Shown: positions 48,023 to 59,315, numbered from the stretch's first letter. The stretch is 64,000 nt of DNA from Lamellibrachia satsuma (GCA_033239005.1 BSQZ01000068.1:2614001-2678000); one strand, 5' to 3'. Notes: a model not told the origin generated them from the letters alone. Made by a program: numbers and translations.

Positions 48023-48091
48023 CTCAGTTATTTCTGTATACTTCAAAAGAACATTACCACTATAATTATAATTACTTTCCCTGTGTCATAC

Positions 48092-48226
48092 CATTTTACA
48101 TGAAGCACATTTCTTTGGGTTCTTGTTCATTCTGCCACATGTGCTGCACTCAATGTGATCCTCTGAGGCAAACTTCTGGCCATTAAGAGTGCTAGACATG
48201 AGGTGCAAAGCCGGGGGATCATCACC
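48092..48226 (-). CDS. ANKMY2: ANKMY2 exon: first half of MYND finger
   Basis: A 135-bp exon, exactly 45 codons, phase 0 at both ends. Acceptor CCCCTGTTGCAG, donor GTATGA. It encodes GDDPPALHLMSSTLNGQ, then KFASEDHIECSTCGRMNKN and PKKCASCKM. It aligns residue by residue with vertebrate ANKMY2 (GSDPTAF...TGQ, then VEFCTTCGEKGASKRCSVCKM). The four Cys of C-x2-C...C-x2-C are the first MYND ligands. ANKMY2 in vertebrates is an ankyrin/MYND adaptor linked to FKBP38 and to ciliary adenylyl cyclase traffic in Hedgehog signalling. The minisatellite at 48210-49030 begins inside the first codons of this exon. Confidence 0.94.
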
Positions 48227-49030
48227 CTGCAACAGGGGCAAACACAACAGTCATGCTTGGAGCCAGGGGGTGATCACCTTGCAACAGGGACAAACACAAC
48301 AGTCATGCTTGGGGCCAGAGGGTCATCACCCTGCAACAGGGGCAAACACAGCAGTCATGCTAGGAGCCAGGGAGTCTTCACCCTGCAACATGGGGCAAAC
48401 ACAAGTCACGCTTGGAGCCATGGGTCATCACCCTGCAACAGGGACAAACACAACAGTCATGCTTGGGGCCAGAGGGTCATCACCCTGCAACAGGGGCAAA
48501 CACAACAGTCATGCTTGGAGCCAGGGAGTCTTCACCCTGCAACATGGGGCAAACACAAGTCACGCTTGGAGTCATTGGTCATCACCCTGCAACAGAGACA
48601 AACACAACAGTCAAGCTTGGAGCCAGGGGTCAACACCCTGCAACAGGAGCAAACACAACAGTCACGCTTGGAGCCAGGGGGTCATCACCCTGCAACAGGA
48701 GCAAACACAGCAGTCATGCTTGGAGCCAGGGAGTCTTCACCCTGCAACATGGGGCAAACACAAGTCACGCTTGGAGTCATGGGTCATCACCCTGCAACAG
48801 AGACAAACACAACAGTCACGCTTGGAGCCAGGGGTCAACACCCTGCAACAGGAGCAAACACAACAGTCACGCTTGGAGCCAGGGGGTCATCACCCTGCAA
48901 CAGGAGCAAACACAGCAGTCATGCTTGGAGCCAGGGAGTCTTCACCCTGCAACATGGGGCAAACACACGTCACGCTTGGAGCCATGGGGTCATCACCCTG
49001 CAACAGAGACAAACACAACAGTCATGTTTG
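48210..49030. repeat. 50-53-bp minisatellite made of ANKMY2 splice-junction copies
   Basis: About 16 tandem units. In gene sense each carries GTTTGCCCCTGTTGCAG followed by GGTGATGACCCCCTGGCT. The first half equals the polypyrimidine tract and AG of the adjacent exon. The second half nearly equals its first 18 coding bases (GGTGATGATCCCCCGGCT). Two unit types alternate; the type with ACATGGGGCAAACACAAG recurs at about 48367, 48526, 48727 and 48931, giving a higher-order period near 200 bp. Plus-strand frames of 214-302 codons here are repeat artefacts. Confidence 0.9.
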
Positions 49031-49539
49031 GATGGATTATTGTTTTCAATGAATAAATTATGTTATCACATGACCACTGCTGCTATAATTTTAGGAACAA
49101 TGTTAAAATAGATAAATGCCACGATGGCACTATGGCATTAATCTGTTATTTTTAATGGTGTTCATGATCCTAAAATAAAAGCACCAGTGGTCATGTGATA
49201 ACATAATTTAATCATTGAAAACATTAATCCATCCATAATTTTAGGATCATGAGCGCTGTGAGTAAAATTAATGTCACTGTGCCACAATCATAGATAAGAG
49301 TGCGACAGAGAACAAAAAACAGAACATAGTATATATGCCATATATCAAATATCCATCAAATATACCATAAATAGGATTGCATAGATAAATATCAATGGAC
49401 ATATCCCAGTATATGTTCATAGTTTGCCTGCACTTCCGGGCCACGACCTTATGATTATGTATTCTCTTATTGTTAGGCGCAGTTTTATAAAAGTTTAATT
49501 GAAACATGACAAAGCATGAAGTGAGGTGTCTGTACATAC

Positions 49540-49675
49540 GATGCTGACTTTGGAGAGAGTGCGGACCATCTGCTGCAGAAGCTCACATTCAAAGTAGGGA
49601 AAGTCCCTCAGAGTGGAGCGAATAAACTTCTCCTGGTTCTCAGGGAATCCATCCTCTGTTTTCCCCTTCAGCATG
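49540..49675 (-). CDS. ANKMY2: ANKMY2 exon: region between helix and MYND
   Basis: A 136-bp exon, CAACAG acceptor and GTATGT donor. It encodes MLKGKTEDGFPENQEKFIRS, then TLRDFPYFECELLQQMVRTL and SKVSI. It matches vertebrate ANKMY2 (LLKGRASDGFPVYQEKIIRE, FPYCEATLLQQLVRS). The first base completes a Ser codon from the previous exon; the exit is phase 0, as needed by the exon starting GDDPP. Confidence 0.95.
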
Positions 49676-50685
49676 CTGTTGAAGGAACATCACAGTAACT
49701 GTTAAATTTTTTAAAGCCGCCTTGCTGGCACAGCTTATGTTAGTAGGGTAATTCCTTAGAATACGGCAGACAGAAAGATGAAAACAGACTCTCCCATGTA
49801 CGGTCAGCTCTTGTGAAATTAAAAAGTCTGCATAAATTATCCATCACCAAGTATTACCAAAACATATGCAGGGTTCAACATTAGCGCTTGTCCGGGACAA
49901 GTAGTTACCAGTGTAGGACAAGTACAAAATCCTGGACACTTCGTCCTGCTGGACAAGTTCATGCTGTTATGATATAAAACATATACTGTTCATGTTAATA
50001 AAAAGACTGAAAGGTTTTGACTTGTTGACAACCAAAATAAATAAAGTTTAATGGAGTCTATAATTTTTTTCAATGTCACACGTATCATTGCTTTCTTTCC
50101 GCCATGCAACTACTGCCAATGCAGTCACCAGATGGCGCATGTAGTATTTTAGAAACTAGCTTACTCACTAGGATAGCAAAGCGTTGTCACCGTTCCTCAT
50201 TTAAATGCCCCCTTACATAGCCACACTTCTGATATATATGCCCGTTTTATGTTTTGAATGCATACAATTTGAATCTAATGTCAGAAACAGATTGGCTTAA
50301 TGACACTTAGTTTCGGCGCGACGGCAAAACTCATATTTATACTACTACCAAGAAAGCAGGTTTCGTTGTACGTATTAACGCAGCTTAGTACAATCATATC
50401 ACCATTATATGGTAACGTATGCTAACAGCAACTGCAGCAACCCTAAGCCCTACACTCGCAAGCATGAGTTCGTTTTTATGTAATTATTCAGGTATTTATG
50501 AGGAACTACATTTTGTACGCATTATTCTGCTATAATCCGGTATGTGAGTTGGATGTCTAAAATTATGTGCTATGAGATTTTAGGTACTAGCAGTCAGTCC
50601 ATGTATGTACCAACTTTTTTAAATGCTATCCGCGTTGAACTCTGACCCCCATTTCATATGTACAAGTCATAAATATGGTCACGAA
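49676..50685. other. ANKMY2 intron with possible hAT MITE
   Basis: Between 49869 and about 50644 the ends CAGGGTTCAACATTAGCG and complement of CAGAGTTCAACGCGG are inverted. Internal GGACAAGT phrases also fit a hAT-type MITE, but the 8-bp flanks do not match. The rest of the stretch shows nothing. Confidence 0.45.
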
Positions 50686-50774
50686 TAGCTATCCACATGT
50701 GTTTAAATTTATACTGGGAAATTCAGGGTCACGCATGGGATTGTGGAACAGTCTTCAACTTCCGTAAACCGAAA

Positions 50775-53280
50775 ATGGAAAAACATCCAAAAAGGGTGAG
50801 AAAAGCAAACTTTACTGACAATGAAATAAAAGTGCTGTTAGAAGAGGTGGAACAGCCTGGAACACCATGTGCTATTTATGGCCAACAATCAAGCTGTCAC
50901 CAATAGGCTAAAAGCTAGAATTTGGGAGAAAATTACTGCAAAAATAAGTGTGTGTAGCACGGCTCAGCATTCACCACAAAGGGCGAAAGATGAATGGAAG
51001 GCACTGAAAGGAGCAGTGCTAAATCGCCAAAAGAATCAAAGAAAAACAGGAGGTAGACTCCCAGACATACATTTGCCATATGAGGAGCTCATCACGAAAA
51101 TTATTGGAGAAAATACCAATCTGTACACTGGGATTGACGGTAAGCCTACAGCATTCATTCTCTCATTGCCACCGTGTTACAGTGTAACAATTTACTTTTT
51201 ACTTTGTTTCTTCTTGGCTCCTTATATCTTGGGGCATTTGGTCTAAACACCTCTTTTTGGGCTGGCTGGACACCCAGAGGGATGCAGACCCCAGGATTCT
51301 CTGGTCATGTGACCGCAGTCACATGATCATGATCAAATAGCTGGCCCAGGACCGCAGTCCGGTCACGTGAAATATCAGGGTCTAGCATCCAGTTCTCAGG
51401 GTGTCACAGCTGGCCCCAGAAAGATCTGGGTGGACTGTCCCATTTTGTTGCCAAGATGAATAATAAATATGAAGCTTTTATTACATGAGTCGTTGTGTTG
51501 TTCTGTCGTAAACAATAATAATTAAGAGTAGTATGACCTACATGACTAGCGTTCGTTTTTTTCAGTGCAGGAAACAGAAGCCCACAAAGACTTGCAGCCA
51601 ATCATAGAGTGGAACAAGAAGAGTAGCAATACTTGTAAGTTCTTGTCTGATTCAAGATAATATACAATAGTAATATTAACATTTAACGTAGTGCCTAGCC
51701 ATAGGTCTAGGCTCTAGTGTAACCAGTTGCTCACTGCAGCAGGGTTATATCCTACTCTGGTCTCTGCCACTGGGGCGTCTTTCTTTTACGTGGTGCTTAA
51801 TTTCACTGTGACACTGTTCTGTCTTTTGGGGCGCGAGCAAACCAATACTAGCCACAAAGTCCTGCTTGGCAAGTGTATTTTACTAAAGTAATCTATGAGA
51901 TCACAAGGACGATCCCGGGTATGTACCAAACGACGATGTTACAAATGCTGTTGTGCATGTACTGGTCATATATTTATATTATAATTTGACTTAAACGTTC
52001 GTTAATTTGAGTAATTCCATCGCGTTCCTTATTATCGCTCGTGTCATGTAAGCCAGATATGCCTTATATGGTAATGACAGAAATGTAGCTATCTGAGTTT
52101 GTTTTATATGTCAATGCCAATTAGTAAGTATACTCTAACACTGACCGTGTATAATCTAAACGTGTTACTGACATTGTTATTGACGGATCATTAAGTAATT
52201 GATGCTGTACTGTGTACGAAATAATAGTTGAAAGGTATGACACAAATAATCTTAGTCTAGCAGATGTGAATTGCCAACAGCAACATTGCTAATTTGTGCT
52301 AAGTTTTAAGTCGGTTATGACGTTAGCCAGTTTGTCTGCAGGAAGCTGTAAAATGATATCATGTAAGATAAGTTGGCAGAGATAACAGGGAACAGATAAT
52401 CTATATCCATTGTCTCTGGACTATGTCTACCGTGTGTGCACATTCTTGTGAGTTGATGGTATTGGTATAACTGACCAAACCCAGATTGCACAGGATGTAG
52501 CAATAGTGCCATCTGGTGACTCTTAACATACGTTATAGCCGGTCTATCGATGTTGACTACTGTGGGACCTACGATGCATCTGTGTGATATGTCCTATGCG
52601 GGATCTCAATGGATGTCTGTTTTTAGGGAGATGCAACGGGCCCAATAGAGAGTTGGGGACTTGGTCGAGTTGTGTTTGGTGTTTGGTATTAATTGTATTT
52701 CGACATCCAAATCTTGATTCTTGACCACTTAATAAAGATTGTTATTTCTACATAAAGATTGTTAATGTCTTCTAACCTCATGAACCTGTTTCGGCCCGTT
52801 ACACTAGTGACATAAAATTAAAGAATGGTGGGTCGATATCGACATGGACCGAGATCAACGGCTAACGAGGCATCACAAACTGTTTTAATTTGATGTGACA
52901 TATATTTCAGCTTCTGCGTCCTCAACACTGTGCGAGTACCCTGCACATTCAACACCCACCCACCACAGTTGCCTGGCTCATTCACCCATCAACTTTCCAC
53001 TTTTGTCATTTGTTAACCGTGAAGATTCGCCATCCTAGATGATGCAACACCAGCACAGCCACAAGAGCCATCAGCACATGAAGCACCATCATGTGTGAAA
53101 AGAGTGCCCACCAAATTAAAAAGTAAAAGAAGGAAGTTTCAGCGAAATGCATGTGGAAAGACCATGGTGGAACCAAGCTTGGAAGACAATCTCTTTGAAG
53201 ACTATCTGCAGAGCGAAACAGAAAAAACAGTGACAGTTTTGATGGATAACAAAAACAGAAAGGTCTTGCTTGAAATTTAA
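50775..53280 (+). pseudogene. Harbinger Myb/SANT-like DNA-binding protein
   Basis: Exon 1 (50775-51139) starts MEKHPKRVRKANFTDNEIKV, a Myb/SANT-like N-terminus. A frameshift near 50870 then leads to NRLKARIWEKITAKISVC and DEWKALKGAVLNRQKNQRKT. A donor G/GTAAGC at 51140 and an acceptor TTTCAG at 52910 join in phase to exon 2 (52911 onward). Exon 2 has another frameshift near 53030 and a Lys/Glu-rich C-terminal helix ending at 53280. In Harbinger elements this partner protein binds the ends and brings the transposase into the nucleus. Two frameshifts make it non-functional. Confidence 0.8.
51402..52803 (+). repeat. Possible solo LTR inside the Harbinger intron
   Basis: Starts TGTCACAGCTGGCCCC, ends CGGCCCGTTACA, with AATAAAGATTG near 52730 as a possible poly(A) signal. 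Length and TG...CA ends suit a solo LTR, but no target duplication is visible and no second copy exists in the window. Confidence 0.3.
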
Positions 53281-53709
53281 CTACTTCAACGCGATTTGGG
53301 GAAATAGAATAAGTGAATTGCCTTAGTTTACAAGTTCTTGAGGGTATTATTTCCCGCACCATGTTATGTTGTGTTTGTATGTTATTCAAAGACAGAAAGA
53401 AACATTTGTTTTTCTTAACTGAATGTGTTTAACTCAATAGAAAAACTGTTGTGGAAGATGCAAAGCAAATCAGAGTCTTAGTCCACTTGCTTGGACTGTT
53501 AATAAAATTACTACAGCTATGCAGTTTTAAAATCTTTAACGTAGACGTTTTCTGATGCCACCAATAGTGATAGTGATAAAAAAAATGCCTGAAATCAAAC
53601 AAATGTTCATTAACAGTAATTGTTGATTATTTGCTCTCTGGCAGCTTTCCCAGCAGCAGCTTGGGCCCGTTCTGACACTGGATTGTTGTTGGCAGCACTA
53701 AGTTCCTCA
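53281..53709. other. Spacer between the two Harbinger genes
   Basis: Non-coding stretch between the convergent 3' ends. The minus-strand 127-codon frame at 53006-53389 is a shadow of the Myb-like exon 2. Confidence 0.6.
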
Positions 53710-55129
53710 ACATCAGGAGTCCGCATCTTCTAAACTCCCCGAAGAGGAGTCAGAGTCTGCGTTTTTGTCACTCTCAGAGTCTGATGGAACCTCCAGTTTC
53801 AGTAGCCTAGCATGGTTATGAAGCATTACACACACACTGTAATAACTTTGCAGGCTTTGACAGGTCCCAAATGGAGTCTGCGAAGACATCTTCTCTTTTA
53901 TGGCCCTTTCAACTACTGTACGTGCTGAGCAATGGCAGAAGTTGTGTCCTCTCTCAACGTGTAGTGGGAGTCGGAAGAGGAGCGAACAGCCAATCATGCA
54001 GCATATATCCACTCTCTCCCTGGATGATTCCTTCCAGAGGCTTTATTTGGTTGTTCTCAAACTGACAAAGAGAGATGACTCCCGTAGGATCCGAGAATCA
54101 TGAACACTTCCAGGCCATTTGGCAATGCAGTTAATGAAGACAAGGTATGCATCACACATAACCTATGAAAAAACAACTGATTTCAAAGTAACTTGCCCTC
54201 ATCCTGTCAAGGGACAGTATGGAGCTGAGTACCCCTAAGTCAATCCAAAATTTGCTAGATTCTCAAATCATGGTGGGTGATTGGTATGTTGTTGAAAACA
54301 AAGATTCATTGTTCCCAGAAGCGCTAGGCATAGGCTCACAACGCAATAACTAGATGTTATAAGTAATGACCAGAAACATCTACGACTAAAAGCACAAACA
54401 TTACCAATACAAATTTATTACTAACATCACGCAAAAGTAGTGGACTTAAATCCGTTATACTAAGGTTTGGTGTTATTTTCTTCTGGCAGCTTTTACAAAC
54501 ATTGTAACAACTTCAAAATCGTTGTACTAGGACCAAGGTTTGGTGTTACAAAATAACTTCATAGTTGCTCTAATTATACATGGACATAGTGACAGTGACA
54601 TACAGGCTAACACTCTCCTCACCTGAACATTGATGGAATGATATCCTTTTCTGTTAATAAATTTGTGCTCATTCTCTGATGGAGCTTGAATTCGAATATG
54701 TGTTCCATCAATACATCCAACCAAATTGGGGAATCCATTAACTTGGTAAAACGTTATCTTGGTCCTGTCCGCTTGACGCTCATTTGGCAATCCAACATGG
54801 TTGGGCACTTAACGAAGCAATGCTTCTGTAACTCTTGTCACTGTTTGGCTGACTGTTGACTGGTCAACCCCTATCAGCTCGCCACACACATCTTCGAAAC
54901 TGCGGCTGGCATAGTAACGAAGCGTTACAAGCACTTGCAGCAGGGGTGTCGATGACCCCAAACTATTTGATATGTTGATGTCTATCTCGATGTCGTCTGT
55001 AATTGTTATGATGTCGTTGTGATCATCGAAAGCATCAAATGGATGGTTCCAATCCCTGAATATTCTATTTAATCTCATCACTCGCCTTTGTCGCTGCCAC
55101 TGGCATTGCAGAAATATGAGTGCTGCCAT
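53710..55129 (-). pseudogene. Harbinger transposase, two exons, inactivated
   Basis: Exon 1 (55129-54623) reads MAALIFLQCQWQRQRRVMRL and VLVTLRYYASRSFEDVCGEL, then an in-frame TAA near 54809. It continues without a frame change to FPNLVGCIDGTHIRI (first catalytic Asp) and NRKGYHSINVQ, ending at donor GTGAGG. Exon 2 starts after CATAG at 54162 with VMCDAYLVFINCIAKWPGSV and HDSRI. The second catalytic region reads GESGY, where the family has GDSGY. After a frameshift comes CSARTVVERAIKEKM with the Glu, and an acidic tail to about 53713. The stop, the frameshift and the Asp-to-Glu change all point to loss of function. Confidence 0.85.
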
Positions 55130-55259
55130 TTTATTTTTGTACCTATCCAGCGGTTAGGTACAAAAATAAAAGAAAAATGAGTGCGTAACTTTATCCGTGT
55201 TTAAGCCCTCTGGATAGTCCTATCCATGCTACATGCATACCTACTTTTTACATTTAATG

Positions 55260-56590
55260 GCCAGACAGATATGGGCCCTGATATTTTAGATGACTTGGTT
55301 CGTATAATGAACATGCTGCGTACAAAACACGTATAAATAATCCACCAAGGTTCAGGTCAGTGTATGGCAACTGGAAGCCAATCATCAAGGATAAAGTTTT
55401 CCAAGTTTATGGCTGGTGAACACTTGACCCAGACTACACCCCATGGTATGGTCAGGTGTTACCTAGGGCCAGATTTGAAGCCATTTATCATACAAGGTTA
55501 CATGCATCAGACATTGATTCTGTACCAAAGGAGAAGATAGAGTTTTTCATGAACAGACTAATCGAAAAATTCCAGGCTGCATTCTATCCAAGCACGAATA
55601 TGTGTATCGATGAGATAGTGATCGGTTGGAAGGGCTGGTGAAAATATAAGTAATACAATGCCGCAAAGCCCAAGCTGTACCACATAAAATCCTTTGACTT
55701 ATGTCACAGCATATCTGGCTGTCTATAATCTTCTTACATACTTTGGCACGGAGACTTCATACAATCCAGATCTACATGTCGATAGTGGCCAAGCAGAAAA
55801 GGTCTTTGAGTATCTGCTATGACCCCTTTGTAATGGTCATCATGCGTTTGTAGACAGATACTATACCACTCACAAGCTAATAAAGTATTTGTGTGACAAG
55901 AAGATGCACTACACTGGCACCCTGAACATAAACAGGAAACATTTCCCCCTCAGCTGAAAACTTTGACACTCGAGCATCGTGAATCCAAGTGGTACAGTGC
56001 TGCTGGTGACACTATCTGTACCCAGGAAGCATGGTGACACTATCTGTACCCAGGAAGCATGGTGACAATATCTGTAACCAGATGGTGACAAAGTTGACAA
56101 GCCACAAGTTGTGCACGATTACAATTTCTCAATGAATGGCTGTGACCGTGTTTATCAGTGTTTGTCGTACTATGGTCAGTCCAGCAAAAAACAAGAAAAT
56201 GGTGGAAGCGCATCTTCCTTTGGCTTCTAGAAATCTGCCAGATCAATACATTCTGTATTGTCTTACCCATTCAGAAGGCAGCCTAAAGTTGAGCCTTCGC
56301 AAATTCAAACAAAAGTTAATCACTCAACTCCAGGAGCAGGCTGTGAAAGTAGTTATACCTGGGCGACCAAAATTACCCAATAATTTGGAGAGATTCCAAG
56401 GCAACAAGCACCTTGTTACACATGTAGAAGATGACAGAAACTGTATGGTCTGTAACACTCCTGCAAAGTGTAAACGGACAAACTTTGCTTCTGGCTGCAC
56501 TGGCAATCCACATCTTCATCTGAAAGACTGCTTCTTAAGTTCCATACATCTAACTAATTTGAACTGTGGACCTCTTCTAGTGATTTCATG
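55260..56590 (+). pseudogene. piggyBac-type transposase fossil
   Basis: Plus-strand frames, broken by many stops: ARFEAIYHTRLHASD; IEFFMNRLIEKFQAAFYPST followed by MCIDEIVIGWKG (the core found in PGBD proteins); KLYHIKSFDLCHS; a DRYYTTHKLIKYL region; MNGCDRVYQCLSYYGQSS; and a C-terminal Cys-rich segment CMVCNTPAKCKRTNFASGC near 56445-56505. The order matches piggyBac transposases. It abuts the Harbinger element and lies in the same ANKMY2 intron. No TTAA-flanked ends were resolved. Confidence 0.82.
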
Positions 56591-56597
56591 AAGATTG

Positions 56598-56685
56598 TGA
56601 ATTTGATTTTGTATAACAGTGTAGTTTTGTATAACAGTGTAATTTTGTATAACAGCGTAATTTTGTATAACAGTGTAATTTCAAC
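56598..56685. repeat. 18-bp tandem repeat
   Basis: About four copies of TTTGTATAACAGTGTAAT after the piggyBac fossil. Confidence 0.9.
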
Positions 56686-56689
56686 AAAA

Positions 56690-57475
56690 GAGACTAAGGA
56701 CAACCCAATTTTGAAACCCGAGGGAGGACACTCTTCATTTTCTAAGGTGTAATTCAAATCTTTAGTTGATTCCAGTTGTCAAGTACGTTTTAATGTTATC
56801 ATGATAATGCATAATTTCACCATGTGTTATAGTCTGTCCACCATCAGAAACATGATGACAAGGAAGATTGTTTTCCATTTTTCGTGTGATCTCTCCTTCT
56901 GTAAAATGTAGGTCTGTCAATAACTTTACTGAAGCATATTTGAGTGAAACAAACTGCATATTTGAATAGGGGAATTATTCAGGAACAAGAAAATATATAC
57001 TTTTATATCTCTAAGACCATTTTTAAGGGAGCTAGAGCCATTTAAGTGTGTGAATATCAAAACACGTACTTTTATGAAAAAAGTATTGCGTACAAACGTG
57101 GAAAAATATTCCGTATTTAGAGTCAAACAGCATTGAGAATATTGTTTCAGATTCAGAACTTGCCACTCAGACAATTAACTGATCCCTCAGTCAATTAAGT
57201 TATTAACTGATCATTCAGTCATTTAATTGATTGATCACCCAGTCAATTATTGCACTGTCACTGAACTAATCAGGCAGTCCATGAACTAATCAGGAAATCA
57301 CAAAACAAATCAAACAGTCACTAACCTAGCAGTCCGGTATCATGATCTGTCACCACCAAGAGCAAACGCAGAGTGTTATCATAACCATGACTTTTACATT
57401 AATCATTATCAGTATTATCATTACCCTGATTATCACCAACATAAAGTTGATAATTCCACCTGATGTGCTACTAAC
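56690..57475. other. ANKMY2 intron, donor side of 57476 exon
   Basis: AT-rich. Between 57170 and 57325 short phrases such as CTGATC.(T/C)CAGTCAATTA recur irregularly, a degenerate tandem repeat. No coding region. Confidence 0.6.
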
Positions 57476-57684
57476 CTCCTGAGCCAGGTGTGCAGATTGT
57501 CCTGATGCTGCTGCTGTGACTTGTGACACTGTCTCACAAGTGAGGCGAGGTAGTGGAACTTGATGGCGAGGACCTGGTTTGTGGCCTTCTGCTTCATCAT
57601 GCGCTCACACAGCAGGTCAAGCACCTTCGCCACTTTGTGAACATTGTCCAGCAGCTCCATGTGTGACTGGACATACAGGGACAG
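57476..57684 (-). CDS. ANKMY2: ANKMY2 exon: helical domain after ankyrin repeats
   Basis: A 209-bp exon, TTGCAG acceptor and GTTAGT donor. It encodes LSLYVQSHMELLDNVHKVAK, then VLDLLCERMMKQKATNQVLA and IKFHYLASL. It matches vertebrate ANKMY2 (VMDLICEKCMKQRDMNEVLAMKMHY). Entry is phase 0, exit phase 2, in agreement with both neighbours. The 44-bp minisatellite upstream starts directly at its acceptor. Confidence 0.95.
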
Positions 57685-59315
57685 CTGCAACAGTCAACAC
57701 ACCTCACTACATGTTCACGGAACAGCAGCTACAACAGTCAACACACCTCACTACACGTTCAAGGAACAGCAGCTACAACAGTCAACACACCTCACTATGC
57801 ACTCAAGGAACAGCAGCTGCAACAATCAACACACCTTACTACATGCTCAAGGAACAGCAGCTACAACAACCAACACACATTGCTACAAGCAGAAGGGACA
57901 GCAGCTATTACAATCAACACACTTCACTATATGCTCTAGGAACAGCAGCTACAATAATCAACACACTTCACTACAAGTTGAAGGAACAGCAGCTACAGCA
58001 ATCAACACACCTCACCATACACTCAAGGAACAACAGCTACAACAATCAACACAACTCACTACAAGCACAAGGAACAGCAGCTACAGCAATCAACACACCT
58101 CACTACAAGCACATGGAACAGCAGCTACAACAATCAACACATCTCACTACAAGCACAAGGAACAGCAGCTACAACAATCAACACATCTCACTACAAGCAC
58201 AAGGAACAGCAGCTACAACAATCAACACAACTCACTACAAGCACAAGGAACAGCAGCTACAGCAATCAACACACCTCACTACAAGCACATGGAACAGCAG
58301 CTACAACAATCAACACACCTCACTACAAACACAAGGAACAGCAGCTACAACAATCAACACATCTCACTACAAGCACAAGGAACAGCAGCTACATCAATCA
58401 ACACACCTCACTACAAGCACAAGGAACAGCAGCTACAATAATCAACACACTTCACTACAAGTTGAAGGAACAGCAGCTACAGCAATCAACACACCTCACC
58501 ATACACTCAAGGAACAACAGCTACAACAATCAACACAACTCACTACAAGCACAAGGAACAGCAGCTACAGCAATCAACACACCTCACTACAAGCACATGG
58601 AACAGCAGCTACAACAATCAACACATCTCACTACAAGCACAAGGAACAGCAGCTACAACAATCAACACATCTCACTACAAGCACAAGGAACAGCAGCTAC
58701 AACAATCAACACATCTCACTACAAGCACAAGGAACAGCAGCTACAGCAATCAACACAACTCACTACAAGCACAAGGAACAGCAGCTACAACAATCAACAC
58801 AGCTCACTACAAGTTGAAGGAACAGCAGCTACAACAATCAACACACCTCACTACAAGCACAAGGAACAGCAGCTACAACAATCAACACACCTCACTATAA
58901 GTTGAAGGAACAGCCGCTATAGCAATCAACACACTTCGCTACAAGTACAAGCACAAGGAACAGCAGCTACAGCAATCAACACACCTCACTACAAGCACAA
59001 GGAACAGCCGCTATAACAATCAACACACCTCACTGTAAGTTGAAGGAACAGCAGCTATAGCAATCAACACACTTCGCTACAAGTACAAGCACAAGGAACA
59101 GCAGCTACAGCAATCAACACACCTCACTACATGCACAAGGAACAGCCGCTACAACAATCAACACACCTCACTATAAGTTGAAGGAACAGCAGCTATAGCA
59201 ATCAACACACTTCGCTACAAGTACAAGCACAAGGAACAGCAGCTACAGCAATCAACACACCTCACTACATGCACAAGGAACAGCAGCTACAACAATCAAC
59301 ACATCAGTACGCATT
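57685..59315. repeat. 44-bp minisatellite abutting ANKMY2 acceptor
   Basis: About 37 units. In gene sense each contains GTGAGGTGTGTTGATTGTTGTAGCTGC. The genuine acceptor immediately beside the array reads GTGAGGTGTGTTGACTGTTGCAG with the exon starting CTG. Every unit thus carries a look-alike 3' splice site (TAG in place of CAG). Near 58920-59260 a variant with GTACAAGCACAAGG gives a longer compound unit. Plus-strand frames up to 412 codons are artefacts of a 44-bp period. Confidence 0.93.

Larger units (their letters stand above)
50686..55235. mobile_element. PIF/Harbinger DNA transposon, decayed
   Basis: It contains the two genes typical of Harbinger elements, arranged convergently: a Myb/SANT-like protein (plus strand) and a DDE transposase (minus strand). 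Candidate inverted ends are CTATCCACATGTGTTTAAA at left (about 50688) and the complement of CTATCCAGAGGGCTTAAA at right (about 55210). They match imperfectly and the target triplet was not resolved. Inserted in the ANKMY2 intron between 49675 and 57476. Confidence 0.8.

Noticed and set aside
48092..48178. Shorter version of the MYND exon starting at AATGGCCAG
   Set aside because: That acceptor would drop the conserved GDDPPALHL...NGQ segment that aligns with vertebrate ANKMY2. The acceptor at 48227 restores it in phase.
48181..49030. CRISPR-like array
   Set aside because: The units are contiguous imperfect tandem repeats with no unique spacers, in an animal intron.
48189..49111. Three overlapping plus-strand open frames of 214-302 codons
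   Set aside because: All three plus frames are open because the 50-53-bp repeat lacks stops in that orientation. The peptide merely repeats HNSHAWSQG-type units, and the strand is antisense to ANKMY2.
57579..58905. Plus-strand open frames of up to 412 codons rich in NSSYNNQHTSL
   Set aside because: A 44-bp repeat read through in rotating frames. It starts antisense to a real ANKMY2 exon and has no gene-like features.
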